From assembly GCF_014132355.1 (NCBI RefSeq), contig NZ_BLZO01000094.1, forward strand, positions 62,001 to 126,000: a stretch of 64,000 nt of DNA. Reading direction: 5' to 3'. Origin of the DNA: Okeania sp. KiyG1. Lineage in GTDB: Bacteria > Cyanobacteriota > Cyanobacteriia > Cyanobacteriales > Microcoleaceae. Positions 26,438 to 36,706 of this stretch are shown here, piece after piece. The notes below the pieces were generated by a model. That model made no database searches, had not been told where the DNA came from, and worked only from the letters and a program-made list of their open reading frames with translations. Made by a program: the position numbers and the translations under genes. Each line of letters begins with the position of its first letter. Within the stretch, counting starts at the first letter, position 1.

Positions 26438-28480
26438 ATGGAACATCTAAAACAACGAAATATCAACCTTCTTCCTTCTTCCTTCTTCCCTCTTCCTCCT
26501 TCCTTCCACTATGTCTCAAAACTTCAGAAATATGGGTTTAGACTAATTCTGGCACTGTGCATCTGTTTATTATCAATATTTTTATTCTCTCCCGTCCTAG
26601 CAGAAGATGCAACAAACGTAAAAGCTCCGGTAGTATTAGATGGTCGAGAGCTTATAGAAGTTGGCCCTTTGGAAAAAGTGACAGCCCAAGAGAGAGCGGA
26701 ATTAATCACATCAACTCTAAAATCAGCCTTAGCTGAGAGTATTCAACGAGGAAAACCACCACAGATAAAAGTAGTTCGCTCTAATCAAGAAGTAGTATTA
26801 AACATCGATAGTCGTCCCTTAGTGCAGGTGACAGAAGCAGATGTCCTCAACTCCATGTACTCAGAAATTCAAGTCCAAATGTGGCAGGAAAAACTCCAGC
26901 AGGGTTTAAATCAAAGTTGGCGGGAACGCACGCCAGCTTATACCCGTTGGGCAATCAAAAAGCTGATAATTGCCTTTTTGATTACTCTGTTACTTCAGGG
27001 GGGACTCGTATTACTATTTCGTTACATTCAACGCCAGAAGCTCCAAAATCCTCAGAAACGCTGGAACTCCCTACAACTATTAGGTTTACTATTATTGCAA
27101 GTGGGAGTATGGGCAACATTTATCAAGTATGGAATTCAACTATTTCCCATAACTAGAGCTTGGTTTTATGAAGCTTTCAAACTTCTAGACAGTACATTTA
27201 ATTCCAGAATGTTTCAACTGGGAGAAGAAAGCATTTCCCTGAGCAGAATATTAGCGATCGCCTTAACCATAGTCGCACTTTGGGTAGTGGTAAGCTGGTT
27301 TGTGAGTATTCTCAAATCTCGCTTCCTACCCCTCACAGAAGCAGACCGCAGTCATCAAGACACGATCGCTTTTTTTGTTCAATACGGACTACTTTCTATA
27401 GGAGCGGTCTTAATTCTCAATGCTGGAGGAGTAGACTTTCAGTCTCTAGCTATTTTGCTTGGAGCGCTCGGAGTAGGAATTGGTTTTGGATTACAAAATA
27501 TTGTTAAAGACTTCGTCTGTGGGTTAATTTTGATTGTTGCTCGTCCGGTCAAAGTTGGAGAATTAGTTCAAGTTGGAGAATTTCAAGGTTTAGTCCAACG
27601 CATCGGTGCCAGAACAACTGATATTTCTAATATCGAACGCTACATTATTACCATTCCCAACTCTCGGTTTATTGAAGGGGAAGTCCTCAACTGGAACCGC
27701 AGTGGTATAACTAGGGTGAAAACTTATGTGAAAGTTCCTCATGGAACAGATATTGATTTTGTCTACAAAGTTTTGCTTGCTTCAGCTCAAGTAGAACATC
27801 CAGATATTCTCCGTCATCCACCCCCCAAAGTTAAATTTCGGGAATATGCAGAGGATGGGTTACAGTTTCGGGTAGTAGCTTTTATCCGCGACCCTCTCAA
27901 GCAACCGAAGGTGAGAACACACTTGTATAACCAGATAGAAAGATTTTTGCGAAAGTATGGAGTAGAAGTAGCTCGTCCTCAACAAGACTTACATCTCAAA
28001 GACCTCGACCCAGAAATCTATGCTTGGTTGCGGTCACAAACTTCTGTAGAGCATCGACTTCAAGCTCAAGAAACTCCTTCTATCGAACCACCTGCTATCA
28101 AAGAAGAGTACGACTGGGAAGCGATCGCCAATGCGATGCGTGGAGCTAACGGAGTTTCTATCAAAGACCGCAAATTTCAATTTAAGAAATTTGAAAATGT
28201 CTTTTTTGGGTCGGATGCAGTAGAGTGGTTAATGATTCACGAACGAGCTACTAGAGAAGAAGCTATTTTAATGGGTCAATTAATGTTAGAACAGGGGATA
28301 ATTCACCATGTTTTAGACGAACATAATTTTAAAGATGAGCCTCTGTTTTATCGCTTTTATAATGATGAGATTGAAAGTAATCTTAGCACTAATTCTCAGA
28401 TGAAAGAGAATAGTCAACGGGAAACCGATCCAGATGCTAGGGGAATTGATTTAGAGCCACAAAATAATTCTGATGAATAG
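26438..28480 (+). CDS. MscS-family mechanosensitive channel with C-terminal DEP domain
   Basis: A 680-residue inner-membrane protein. A first hydrophobic segment (about 34-55, ending SPVLAED) is a signal peptide or anchor. A periplasmic domain (60-165) is followed by about five transmembrane segments (170-345). The MscS core carries the pore helix LGALGVGIGFGLQNIVKDFVCG and the beta domain GELVQVGEFQGLVQRIGARTT, then IPNSRF. The C-terminus (about 560-645) is a DEP domain (RGANGVSIKDRK, FENVFFGSDAVEWLM), an unusual appendage that in other proteins mediates membrane or partner docking. It should release osmolytes on hypo-osmotic shock. The N-terminal 25 residues (NLLPSSFFPLPPSF) are encoded by a CTTCCTTC repeat, so the native start may have been altered. 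About 90 bp upstream, 26339-26372 is an imperfect copy of the start region. Confidence 0.9.
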   Translation: MEHLKQRNINLLPSSFFPLPPSFHYVSKLQKYGFRLILALCICLLSIFLFSPVLAEDATNVKAPVVLDGRELIEVGPLEKVTAQERAELITSTLKSALAESIQRGKPPQIKVVRSNQEVVLNIDSRPLVQVTEADVLNSMYSEIQVQMWQEKLQQGLNQSWRERTPAYTRWAIKKLIIAFLITLLLQGGLVLLFRYIQRQKLQNPQKRWNSLQLLGLLLLQVGVWATFIKYGIQLFPITRAWFYEAFKLLDSTFNSRMFQLGEESISLSRILAIALTIVALWVVVSWFVSILKSRFLPLTEADRSHQDTIAFFVQYGLLSIGAVLILNAGGVDFQSLAILLGALGVGIGFGLQNIVKDFVCGLILIVARPVKVGELVQVGEFQGLVQRIGARTTDISNIERYIITIPNSRFIEGEVLNWNRSGITRVKTYVKVPHGTDIDFVYKVLLASAQVEHPDILRHPPPKVKFREYAEDGLQFRVVAFIRDPLKQPKVRTHLYNQIERFLRKYGVEVARPQQDLHLKDLDPEIYAWLRSQTSVEHRLQAQETPSIEPPAIKEEYDWEAIANAMRGANGVSIKDRKFQFKKFENVFFGSDAVEWLMIHERATREEAILMGQLMLEQGIIHHVLDEHNFKDEPLFYRFYNDEIESNLSTNSQMKENSQRETDPDARGIDLEPQNNSDE

Positions 28481-29164
28481 CACAATTGTAGGGACGGGTT
28501 TAGCCGAAAGCCTTGATATTTCTGTAGTCCTAAAAACCTGCCCTCTAATACCATTTCTCACGCAAGAATGCTATGTATGATTGGGTGGGGACCCACCCTC
28601 GCCCCTCCCTCCCAGGAGGAAGTGTGGGAAGTGTGGGAGGTGTGGGGAGAGGTTAAAAGTAGGAAAAATCTATACTAACCGACTAATAATTGTCAAAAAA
28701 AGACTTTGAATCTTGGTAAATATTTGACTGTTGAAGTATAACTGAAGTATAGCATTACTGTTGGGAATTGGTATCATACCATTTCTCAAAAGTTTTGCTA
28801 CATCTCCTTGGAAGTAGGGAGTAGGGAGTAGGGTTAAAAGGCATAAGATATTTTGGATTAATGCCGATAATCCTCTACATTCATTACTGAATCATTATTA
28901 TTACTTAATAACTGAAGTTCATCGGAAGTATAGCATTATTTTTGGGAATTGGTATAAATAGGATTTGCTGAAAAAAGCAAAGTGTGGGGAGGGTGGGAAG
29001 ACAGAGAAAGTAGGAGGAATAATTGTTCGAGAGATTTTTCTGCCCCCTCACCCAAAAATTCTCACTTTATTGAGGGTAAGTGAATTGAAATAGGCGTACT
29101 TTTTTCGATTATAAAAAGGCTAAAACTTTTATTGACAAGTACTTTGATATTTAATCAGCAAGCC
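28481..29164. repeat. Repeat-filled intergenic region after the channel gene
   Basis: No gene seen. The region contains TTCTCAC/CCCCTCCCTCCCAGGAGG blocks, a GGGAGTA repeat (28815-28833), two copies of GAAGTATAGCATTA...TGGGAATTGGTAT (28743-28775 and 28926-28955), and a TAGGGTTTGC-family element at about 28970-29165 whose right end TTTAATCAGCAAGCCCTA overlaps the end of the glycosyltransferase relic. Confidence 0.65.
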
Positions 29165-30089
29165 CTAAATAATTTCTTTAAATTTTTGCACTATATTTTT
29201 AACTACTTGTTTCTTTCGATTCATTTGTTTGACTTTCTCATAAGTTTTATTGAATGTTTGAATACAGAGATTCAAGCGTTGATTAAATTCATCTATACTC
29301 ATTTTTTCTACATATTCAAATAATTCATTGCTATCTCTAAACTCGGTATAGTCTAAAAAACTATTTTTTTCAAAATCTTCATAAATCGTGCTATTTTTGC
29401 CCCCATAATAAATAGGAAGACAGCCACTGATGATAGAATCCCAAATTTTTTCCGTACAGTAGTAGTCAGCAATAGTATTTTCAAAACAGAGATTAAAATG
29501 ATATTTTTGCAATATCTCTATTTTTCTTTCTTGCCATCTTCCTGAGCGAGAATTTTCTATAACAATATTTTCTTGCCATCCTTTGCCATAAATATCAATT
29601 TTATCTAACTGATAACCCTGTAAAGCAATTTTTTTCTTAATTCATATAAATCTAATTCCCGTCCATTACAAATCAAGGATGTATTCCAATTACAATTTTT
29701 GATTAAAGCTGCAATCTTTTTATGTTTTTCCCTAGCAAATTTTTCAACTTGATAATCTGGTATTTTACATATATTTTCTCGCCAAAAAAGTAATAATAAT
29801 TCAAATAAATATCCCCCGTGTAAATGTTAATTATATGTACATCTACTCCTTTCCAGGATACTTTGTGATTAAAATGAGTATCAAACCTTGGTTCGTGAGT
29901 CCAAACTAGGTATTTTTTAGACGAACCATACTGAAGAATCAAAGGTTTTAATTTTTGAAAAAATCTAGTGACAAATACATCGCAATCTTCTTCTCTATCG
30001 CTAAACACCATTTCATCGCCAGCAAATTTTTCAACTTGCCGAATAAAAGGAGTACACTCCATATTATCTACTTTAAAAATTTCGATCAT
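29165..30089 (-). pseudogene. Family GT10 (fucosyltransferase-like) glycosyltransferase, two frameshifts
   Basis: Three overlapping frames on the minus strand make one protein of about 308 residues. The first (from ATG 30089) gives DCDVFVTRFFQKLKPLI and KKYLVWTHEPRFDTHF. The second, after a slip at six A on the plus strand (29784-29789), gives FWRENICKIPDYQVEKFARE and NTSLICNGRELDLYELRKK. The third, after a seven-T run (29629-29635), gives KYHFNLCFENTIADYYCTEK then IWDSIISGCLPIYYGG, the donor-sugar motif of GT10 enzymes. Such enzymes transfer fucose or related sugars to glycans or lipopolysaccharide. Both shifts are single-base losses in homopolymers. The relic is isolated, without other sugar genes nearby. 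Confidence 0.82.
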
Positions 30090-30383
30090 TTCTCTTTTTT
30101 TTCACCTACAATTGTAGTCTGGAAGCGCTAGTATGGTGAGCAAATATTGAGTTATATCATGTCTGGTTGAAAAGCGCTCTGCAAAAAAACTATCCTGTCT
30201 ATAAAGAGTAAATCTCTCTCTACTTCCTATTCCCTACTCCCTATTTTCTGGAGATGTCTAATAAAAATCCTTTTATATTCTGACTCCTGACTCCTGACTC
30301 CTGACTCCTTCTTGATTATTTATATGCTAAAGTAAGCTATGTCTATTAAAACCGTATAGTTTGCAGGATTAATCAAACAACCA

Positions 30384-31151
30384 ATGGCAACTGAAACAAT
30401 CGTTTTATTATCAAAAAGAGAAATAGAAAAAATGCGTCGAGCAGGACGTTTAGCAGCAGAATTATTACATCATCTTGAACCTCTTGTCAAGCCAGGGGTA
30501 AGCACTCTAGAACTAGATGAAGAAGCAGAACGTTGGACGCAAGCTCATGGCGCTCGTAGCGCTCCCCTTGGTTATCATGGTTTTCCTAAGTCTATCTGTA
30601 CGAGTATTAATGAGGTAGTTTGTCACGGTATTCCTAACAAAAAACAAATCTTAAAAGAGGGAGATATTATTAATATTGATGTGACTCCAATTCTTGATGG
30701 CTATCATGGGGATACTTCTAAAACTTTTTTCGTAGGTGAACCTTCTCCATTGGCTAAAAAATTAGTTGAAGTTACAGAAAAATCTATGTATTTAGGCATT
30801 GCTGAAGTTAAACCTGGAAATAAAATTGGGGATATTGGAGCTGCTATTCAAGAATATGCTGAAGCAGAAGGTTTTTCTGTAGTTAGAGATTTTGTTGGTC
30901 ATGGTGTGAGTAATATTTTCCACACTGCACCACAAATTCCTCATTATGGTACTAGAGGAAAAGGGAAAAAGTTGCGGACTGGAATGGTATTTACTATTGA
31001 ACCGATGATTAATGAAGGTACTTGGGAAGCAAAGGTGCTGGACGATGGTTGGACTGCTATTACTAAGGATGGTAAATTATCTGCACAATTTGAGCATACT
31101 GTTGCTGTTACTGAAACAGGGGTAGAAATATTAACTCAATATGAAGGCTAA
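30384..31151 (+). CDS. map: Methionine aminopeptidase, type I
   Basis: A 255-residue metalloprotease that removes the initiator methionine from new proteins. The five metal ligands are all present: aspartates in INIDVTPI and HGDTSKTF, histidine in FVGHGVSN, and glutamates in FTIEPMIN and QFEHTVAV. Substrate-side blocks GYHGFPKSICTSINEVVCHG and HTAPQIPHYG are also intact. The length is that of the bare catalytic core without an N-terminal zinc-finger extension. A single clear ATG at 30384. Upstream lies about 290 bp with a CTGACTC repeat (30281-30308) and a piece of the AGACATCTCC family (30243-30262); a TTCG|GTAA element follows directly after the stop. Confidence 0.95.
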   Translation: MATETIVLLSKREIEKMRRAGRLAAELLHHLEPLVKPGVSTLELDEEAERWTQAHGARSAPLGYHGFPKSICTSINEVVCHGIPNKKQILKEGDIINIDVTPILDGYHGDTSKTFFVGEPSPLAKKLVEVTEKSMYLGIAEVKPGNKIGDIGAAIQEYAEAEGFSVVRDFVGHGVSNIFHTAPQIPHYGTRGKGKKLRTGMVFTIEPMINEGTWEAKVLDDGWTAITKDGKLSAQFEHTVAVTETGVEILTQYEG

Positions 31152-31152
31152 A

Positions 31153-31421
31153 TTCAACAATTAATAATTAATAATTAATAATTAATAATTACTTCTTCTT
31201 TTCAAGGAGAGGGTTGACTAATTATGAAAATTTTTTCTTGTTTCTCCTTTAAAGGAGAGGCTTTATATCATGTCCGAACGCAATCGTTTGTGTAAACCCA
31301 AGGGTGAATATCTACAGGAAATTTAGATTTTTTTCTTGCGAGGGTAGCCTTCTTCCCTCTTCCTTACCTTTGCTATACAATACCGATGCTACCGGACATG
31401 ATATTAAACCTTAATTATTCG
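31153..31421 (+). mobile_element. TTCA...TTCG|GTAA element interrupted by an ATCATGTCCG MITE
   Basis: Outer element: TTCAACAATTAATAATTAA ... TCCTTTAAAGGAGAGGCTTTA | AAACCTTAATTATTCG, followed by GTAA (31422-31425). Inner element 31266-31403: TATCATGTCCGAACG...TACCGGACATGATA, flanked by TTA (31263-31265 and 31404-31406). Removing the inner element and one TTA restores the family sequence GGCTTTAAACC. Relatives of the inner element: 47727-47842, with ends near 13905 and 30155. Confidence 0.88.
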
Positions 31422-31706
31422 GTAAATTAGTAGTCCTAAAATTGTAAAGGCGCTTAAATGTGGGTAAGTAAAAGATAATATTCAAGCATCTTACTTGAGC
31501 AAGAGAAAAGAAAATTAAGTATTTCAAGCCTCCTGCTTTCCTAGGTCATGCGGCGCAAATAGTAGGAGGTACTGTTAACTATTAACTGATAACTGTTAAC
31601 TGAAGTCCGCAGTTACGACCTTATGGGGCTAACTGATAACTGAAATGACCATCAACTAATAGCTGTTTGCGCAGCATTCCGCAGGAAATGCTTAAAATCA
31701 TAGTTT

Positions 31707-32640
31707 TCATTGCCCTGATACTGTAGGTGGAAAATCTGATAATTGGTTTATTTCAGAAAGAATAATTTCTGGTTTATCTCTATACATCTGTAGTTGCCCA
31801 GTAATATAAACATATCCTCTACCTAAACCAAAGTAACGATTTTTTAATAGCTGTAATAATGGCTTCATTTCTTCAGTATTAGTATTTGGAATCCATAATT
31901 TTAAACGGTGGTCTTTAGTTCCATCATAAATTAAAGCACCATTATCTAACCACTTAGAAACTCCTCCCTGTAAATCATAGAAAACTGTTACATATTCTTC
32001 AGCTCTTGCTGCTGCTAAAATCTTGGGAAAATCTAATCTCACTTCTAGAACTCCAGAAGCTATTCCATAGGTACGATAATTATCTACAATGGAAGCTCTT
32101 AATGACCACCAAGGTACTAGCAAATTATAATTTCTTTTACGTTTACCTCGATTTATTTGAGGGTTCCAAACACCAAGATTATTAGCTTGAGCTTCTATTT
32201 CTGCAGCTATCATTTCTTGATGATAAAGTCTAGAATTTCCATATTTAATAAAATAGGGACTCCAGCCTTCTTTAATTAGTTTAATATTAAAATTTTCTCC
32301 ATTTTTTTGACATAAGCTATTAAACGACCTTGATGGTCGCGATATTTTTCTAAACAATTTTCTACAGGGTCGTCTGTATCAAATTCAATATCAACTTGAG
32401 CAAGTTCACCATCAGATAATATGAAATATTTCATTGCCATTTCTGATGCAGCTTTACCCATGTCTGTCACTGGTTTGGAATATTCAGAATAGCTTTCTTC
32501 AGCATCAACATAATCCATTCTGATAAATTCTCGTTTATCGTTTAATAAAACTTTAATTGTGTCACCATCAACTACTTTTGTAACTTGAATATTTTGAATT
32601 GTTGTGCCTTTTTTTTATTAGTTAAAGTTTGAGATTCCAT
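31707..32640 (-). pseudogene. Thermonuclease (SNase)-like protein, two homopolymer frameshifts
   Basis: Read from ATG 32640 on the minus strand. After MESQTLTNKK a run of eight A (plus-strand T at 32609-32616) shifts the frame; the next frame gives QVTKVVDGDTIKVLL then FIRMDYVDAEES, the Ca2+- and Arg35-type part of the SNase fold, and DHQGRLIAYVKK with the Arg87 equivalent. A second slip at seven A (plus 32302-32308) leads to IKLIKEGWSPYFIKYG, AEIEAQANNLGVW and an additional C-terminal domain of about 130 residues (GRGYVYITGQLQMY), probably an OB-like fold. Restored length is about 310 residues. No signal peptide, so an intracellular nuclease or nucleic-acid-binding protein. It is either a pseudogene or two consensus errors. 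Confidence 0.82.
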
Positions 32641-33388
32641 GATCGGTAGCTTTTATTTTTTTGATTATTGCAGAAGAAAGAAGAAAGAAGAAAGAAGGAA
32701 AAATCTTACCTTGTCTGAGTTTTAAAATTTTTAACTGTTCTAACCTTTGGTTTGAGTGTATAACTAAAATAATATAGTATCGTACATTGAATCCGTCAAA
32801 AAGTAAATGATATAAGTAAGTAGGAAGGAAGAGGGAAGAAGGAATAAATATTGAAAAACAAATACAAATGATAAATGTAGCTTGATAAAATGAATTTGAG
32901 AAAATCTTTTAAGGATATATTTCGAGACGCACCTTTTTGTGGAATTATTTTTTCAAGCTGGTTTAAGTAGTTACGCAAAATTAATTAATTTGTATATTTG
33001 ATGATAGTTTTCTCAAGGAATATCTGGAAGTATATTTTCAGCCCAAAGTTTATTTCCGTTCTTCCTCCAGATTGTGAATAAAATATCTATGAAGAGAGTA
33101 GAAGTCAAAATAGTTGATGAGGAAATTATTTAGGGTTTGCGTATGGAAAGTCTTTTTGCTGTGGTAGGAGACAGCTATACTGGAGACAGGAGAAACGGGG
33201 AATGAGCGAGGAAGTAGGAGCTAAGTTTTGTCCCAAGATTGTTCTGCCCAACTATGAGCCTAAAATACGCTCCATGCATGAGCGTGAAGAGCTGAAAACC
33301 AAGGTATTACAGACCCAAAAAGACACTTGTCTTTATATGTCAATGCTTTTAGATTTAATCAGCAGACCCTATTTAGTTATATTGCATC
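32641..33388. other. Intergenic region with purine tracts and a TAGGGTTTGC element
   Basis: GAAGAAA repeats (32669-32700 and 32822-32845) flank AT-rich sequence without a convincing gene. From about 33128 to 33385 lies a diverged member of the repeat family GGGTTTGCGTATGGAAAGTC ... TTTAATCAGCAGACCCTA; its first 90 bp match 36160-36250. Open frames across it have no recognisable product. Confidence 0.55.
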
Positions 33389-33500
33389 TCTAACAATTAA
33401 TAATTAACAATTACCTTTCCTTGAAAACAAGAGAATTGACTAAAATGATTTTTTTCTTTTCTCTCCTTGATGTGTAAAAGCTTTAGACTTTAATTATTCG
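33389..33500 (+). mobile_element. Short TTCG|GTAA-family element
   Basis: AACAATTAATAATTAACAATTA, CCTTTCCTTGAAAACAAG, then TTTAGACTTTAATTATTCG followed by GTAA (33501-33504). Confidence 0.7.
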
Positions 33501-33598
33501 GTAAATTTTTTTCTTAATCAATTTCATCTACCGTTATATTACTTAAATTATCAAGATATTTATTTGATGATTTAAGTTTTAGGGATTGTTCTTAGATA

Positions 33599-33825
33599 GG
33601 GTGCATCTCAATGCAAGAATAAAGCCAAAAATTTATCGCTTTTAGGCAAAAGCTCCGAAAGGCAACAGCGGTCAGACCCCGCGCCGCCGCCAGGCGCAAG
33701 CGGTCGGACCCCGCGACGACGCCAGCTCGCTTGCGGAACGCCGACCAAGAGAGGGAATGCTGACCAAGAGAGGCAACAGGGAATATACAGGAAAAAAGTA
33801 TTTTTGCTTGCTATGAGATGCACCC
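33599..33825. mobile_element. GGGTGCATCTCA MITE with 8-bp duplication
   Basis: Ends GGGTGCATCTCAATGC and TGAGATGCACCC, flanked by a perfect 8-bp direct repeat CTTAGATA (33591-33598 and 33826-33833). It is the same family as the nested copy at 20233-20366, sharing AAAATTTATCGCTTTTAGG and GGAAAAAAGTATTTTTGC, but with a G/C-rich internal block (33655-33775) in place of the GGGAACA heptamers. Confidence 0.88.
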
Positions 33826-34274
33826 CTTAGATAAGGTGGAAAAATTTGGAGATAAGGTGGAAAAATTTGGCTATAAGTATCTATGGAATTAATTATAAAA
33901 ATTATTTATTTATACACCTTCTAAAATTGCCTTTAAAGTAGTTAGCCATTGTTGACAAGGTTCATCAATAGGTGCAATATTACGGCGTTTCTGTGCCAGT
34001 GATTCAGTATAAGCAATTAACCATGCACTTGCTAACTTTTCTTCTGTCAGAAAACCCTCTTTTATTGCTTGATTAAATTTGTTTTTAATCCAATCTGTAA
34101 ATGTAATTATTTCTAGAGAAATGCCAAATTATTCTTCTAATTCTTGACAACGAGAGATTAATTCTGATTGTCGCTGTAGTTTAACACTTGTAACAAAACC
34201 CGCCAATGTAACATTAGGATGACTTAACAACTTATCTGCTAGTTCCTCAATTTCATCTCGTAAATAAGCCTTAC

Positions 34275-34591
34275 CGAATAATTAATAATTAATAATTAAT
34301 AATTAATAATTAAATAATTCGCGCCTTGAAGCCTCCCCTTGATCGGGGAAAAAGCGGTTGAGGGATGGCGAGGTCCCCTCGCCATATCCAATCAACCAAG
34401 ACAGCGGTCGTTTGCGCAGCATTCCGTAGGATGGGATGGCGATCTTCGGAGCGGCTCTGTCACTCTTCGGGTCTCGGAGCCATATCCAATCGACCAAGAG
34501 AAAAGAAATAATATTTCCTTATATTCAATTCCGTAGCGGTTAAAACCCGAGGTAATTATCAATTATCCATTATCAATTATCAATTAATGAA
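34275..34591 (-). mobile_element. TTCA...TTCG|GTAA element inside the restriction gene
   Basis: 317 bp. On the minus strand it runs TTCATTAATTGATAATTGA ... ATTATTCG and is inserted between TATG and GTAAGGC of the host gene. Reading across the empty site gives GAT GCT AAA TAT GGT AAG GCT (DAKYGKA) in frame, so GTAA belongs to the target and there is no duplication. The interior carries the GGATATGG...GACCGC block twice. Confidence 0.9.
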
Positions 34592-35244
34592 CATATTTAG
34601 CATCCCAGGCTTCAATAATATTACCTTTTTCTAATATCTCAATATCGCCAATATTACCGTGCTTCTTATTTGCAGAACGCATTTGCGATAAAGGCTTAAG
34701 TTCACAATCTGGAAATAGTTGATTTTCTTGCATTGCCTGCATAAGACTATGTATAGCAATTTCCATAATACGTGCTGCATAATCAGATTCTTCTATATGT
34801 CTCCATATTAAGTCAGTAATAATTTGCTGATTTATAATTTCAGTTGATTCTAAAAAATGTTGAACTGAATCAAGAGTTTCTGTAGCTAATTTTTTAAATT
34901 CTCTAGCATTATTGAGTAGTTGTGATAGTAAGTAATGTAGAGCATTTTCTGAGTTTATTTGATTAGCTTCAATTAATTCTACAAGACTAAGCCATTCAAG
35001 ACGCGCTCCTCTAATATTTGCTTTAGAAACAGGTGAATAAGGATAATTTTCGGCTAAACTGCGCGTCATCATAAATCCATCGGCATTGAGTTTTAAGAGT
35101 TCATATTTGCGCAAAATAGGAGTAATATATTGTTTGTCTAAAGAACGCATTGGTATTCCCTTTTGCCATGAAAAAGCATTTCTGTTTGTGCTGTTTTTAT
35201 GTAGCCTAATACTTTATTTTTGTTCAATACTTTTTACACACAAT

Positions 35245-35354
35245 AGACATCTTCAGAAAAGAGGGAATAGGGAATAGGGAATAGGTATGGAGGGGGAAAT
35301 AACTGATAATTTATGTACGATAATTGATTTTATTTTTGATTTTTGGAGATGTCT
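35245..35354. mobile_element. AGACATCTCC MITE inside the restriction gene
   Basis: 110 bp, AGACATCTTCAGAAAAG...TTTTTGGAGATGTCT, flanked by AAT on both sides (35242-35244 and 35355-35357). Removing it with one AAT restores the host reading LTILQLCVKSIEQK. It contains GGGAATA heptamers. Ends match the IS at 2310-3676. Confidence 0.87.
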
Positions 35355-35472
35355 AATTGTAAAATTGTCAAACCAACTAATGCTTTACCAACTTCACTGG
35401 TAACTGCATTAACAAGTATATTCAAATTATTTATTTGATTTTATTCGAGTTGATATACATCACTCATAGCAC

Positions 35473-35709
35473 GTCAGCATTCAGCATTCAGCATTCAGCT
35501 ATGAGTTATTAGCTCATTATCGCACCGAAGGAGGAATTAGTCTCCAAGGAGTGAAATATGTTTGCTTCCGCATTCCGTACCGAAAGAAAAAGGTTATCTG
35601 ATAACCTTAGCAAGTCCTGTACGTTTAAAAGCTGATAACGCAGTTCCTCTGTAAGAGGCTAGCTGACTGCTAATAGCTGTTTGCGCAGCATTCCGTAGGA
35701 AATGCTTAC
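35473..35709. mobile_element. GTAAGCATT MITE inside the restriction gene
   Basis: 237 bp, left end GTCAGCATTCAGC, right end GGAAATGCTTAC, flanked by a perfect 8-bp duplication CATAGCAC (35465-35472 and 35710-35717). Removing it joins CRDQSA to MSDVYQLE in frame. Confidence 0.9.
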
Positions 35710-35811
35710 CATAGCACTCTGGTCACGACAAGCAATAATTTGTTTTTCCAAGTAATCATTTGCAATTCCCTGGGTAGTTTTTTGATATCTGAGTCTAGTT
35801 TTATGGCTCAT

Positions 35812-36706
35812 TTTGCCTTCCAAAAAAAGCTGTTCTTTGCCATTGCTTTCTATCAGTTAACTTTGATTTTTAAACACTCTTAAATATATATCACTCATTA
35901 CCGAAAAATTCATGTATAAAGCCTCTCCATTCATGGAGAAAAAGCGGTCGAGGGATGGCGAGGTCCCCTCGCCATATCCAATCGACCAAGACAGCGGTCG
36001 TTTTGCTGGCGCACAACTCCGTTAACGCTACGCGACATGTTTGCGCAGCATTCCGTAGGAAAAAGCGCAGCGCACCCGTTGGGTGGGATGGCGAGGTCTC
36101 GGAGCCATATCCAATCGACCAAGAGAAGAAAAAAAATCCTTTGATCCAATCCTCTTATTTAGGGTTTGCGTATGGAAAGTCTTTTTGCTGAGGTAGGAGA
36201 CAGCTATACTGGAGACAAGAGACAGGAGAAATGGGAATGAGCGAGGAGGTATACCCATTTGATAAATGTTTGCTACAAATAATTTTCTAGGTGTTAGGTG
36301 GTAGGTGGTAGGTGGTAGGTGTTATACTAGATTGATAAATGTTTGCTACAAATATCTAGGGTATTTCTTAGGAGTAAGTTCTCAGTCCTCAGGAGTCACA
36401 CGGTAATGGCTTTAATACCATTTTTTAGGGTGTAAATTCTCTTTTTTGTCAAAGGGACATCTTCTGCATTTGTCTTTTTATCCCTCTTACTATTCGTAAC
36501 ATTCTTTTTTCAAATTGGTAGTAGGAGTAAGAATTCTAAGAATGATTTTTCTGCCCAACTATGCGCCTAAAATACTAGCTTTTTGAGCGTTTTCAACTGA
36601 AACAGGGGCACTGTAATTCGACCCTAAAAATGTTCAAACCTTTATATCTCAATACTTTTATAATTGATCGGTCAGCCCTATTTATAAGAAGAGGTAATTC
36701 TAAATT
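35812..36706. repeat. Repeat-filled gap between restriction gene and methyltransferase
   Basis: No gene seen. Holds a GGATATGG/CCATCCCTCGACCGC hairpin block of the TTCG family (about 35925-36125) with the AGCATTCCGTAGGAAA hairpin, a partial TAGGGTTTGC element (36160-36250), GGTAGGT heptamers (36293-36325), the TTTGATAAATGTTTGCTAC module twice (36257 and 36333), and a second TAGGGTTTGC-family right end (36480-36685). ATTCTAA heptamers (36697-36727) run into the methyltransferase stop codon. Confidence 0.65.

Larger units (their letters stand above)
33910..35811 (-). pseudogene. Type II restriction endonuclease, broken by three mobile repeats and stops
   Basis: On the minus strand the gene starts at ATG 35811 with AAGG upstream: MSHKTRLRYQKTTQGIANDY, then CRDQSA. 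After a MITE (35473-35709) it resumes MSDVYQLE, a stop at 35441-35443, NILVNAVTSEVGKALVGL. After a second MITE (35245-35354): CVKSIEQK, stop at 35214-35216, FSWQKGIPMRSLDKQYITP and TRSLAENYPYS, and the longest open part (34592-35150) ending GDIEILEKGNIIEAWDAKYG. A third element (34275-34591) splits that glycine codon; after it come KAYLRDEIEELADKLL, another stop (34129-34131) and the C-terminus to 33910. GD...DAK is a plausible PD-(D/E)xK nuclease centre. It lies downstream of the m5C methyltransferase gene on the same strand. The family assignment rests on motif and context. Confidence 0.72.
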
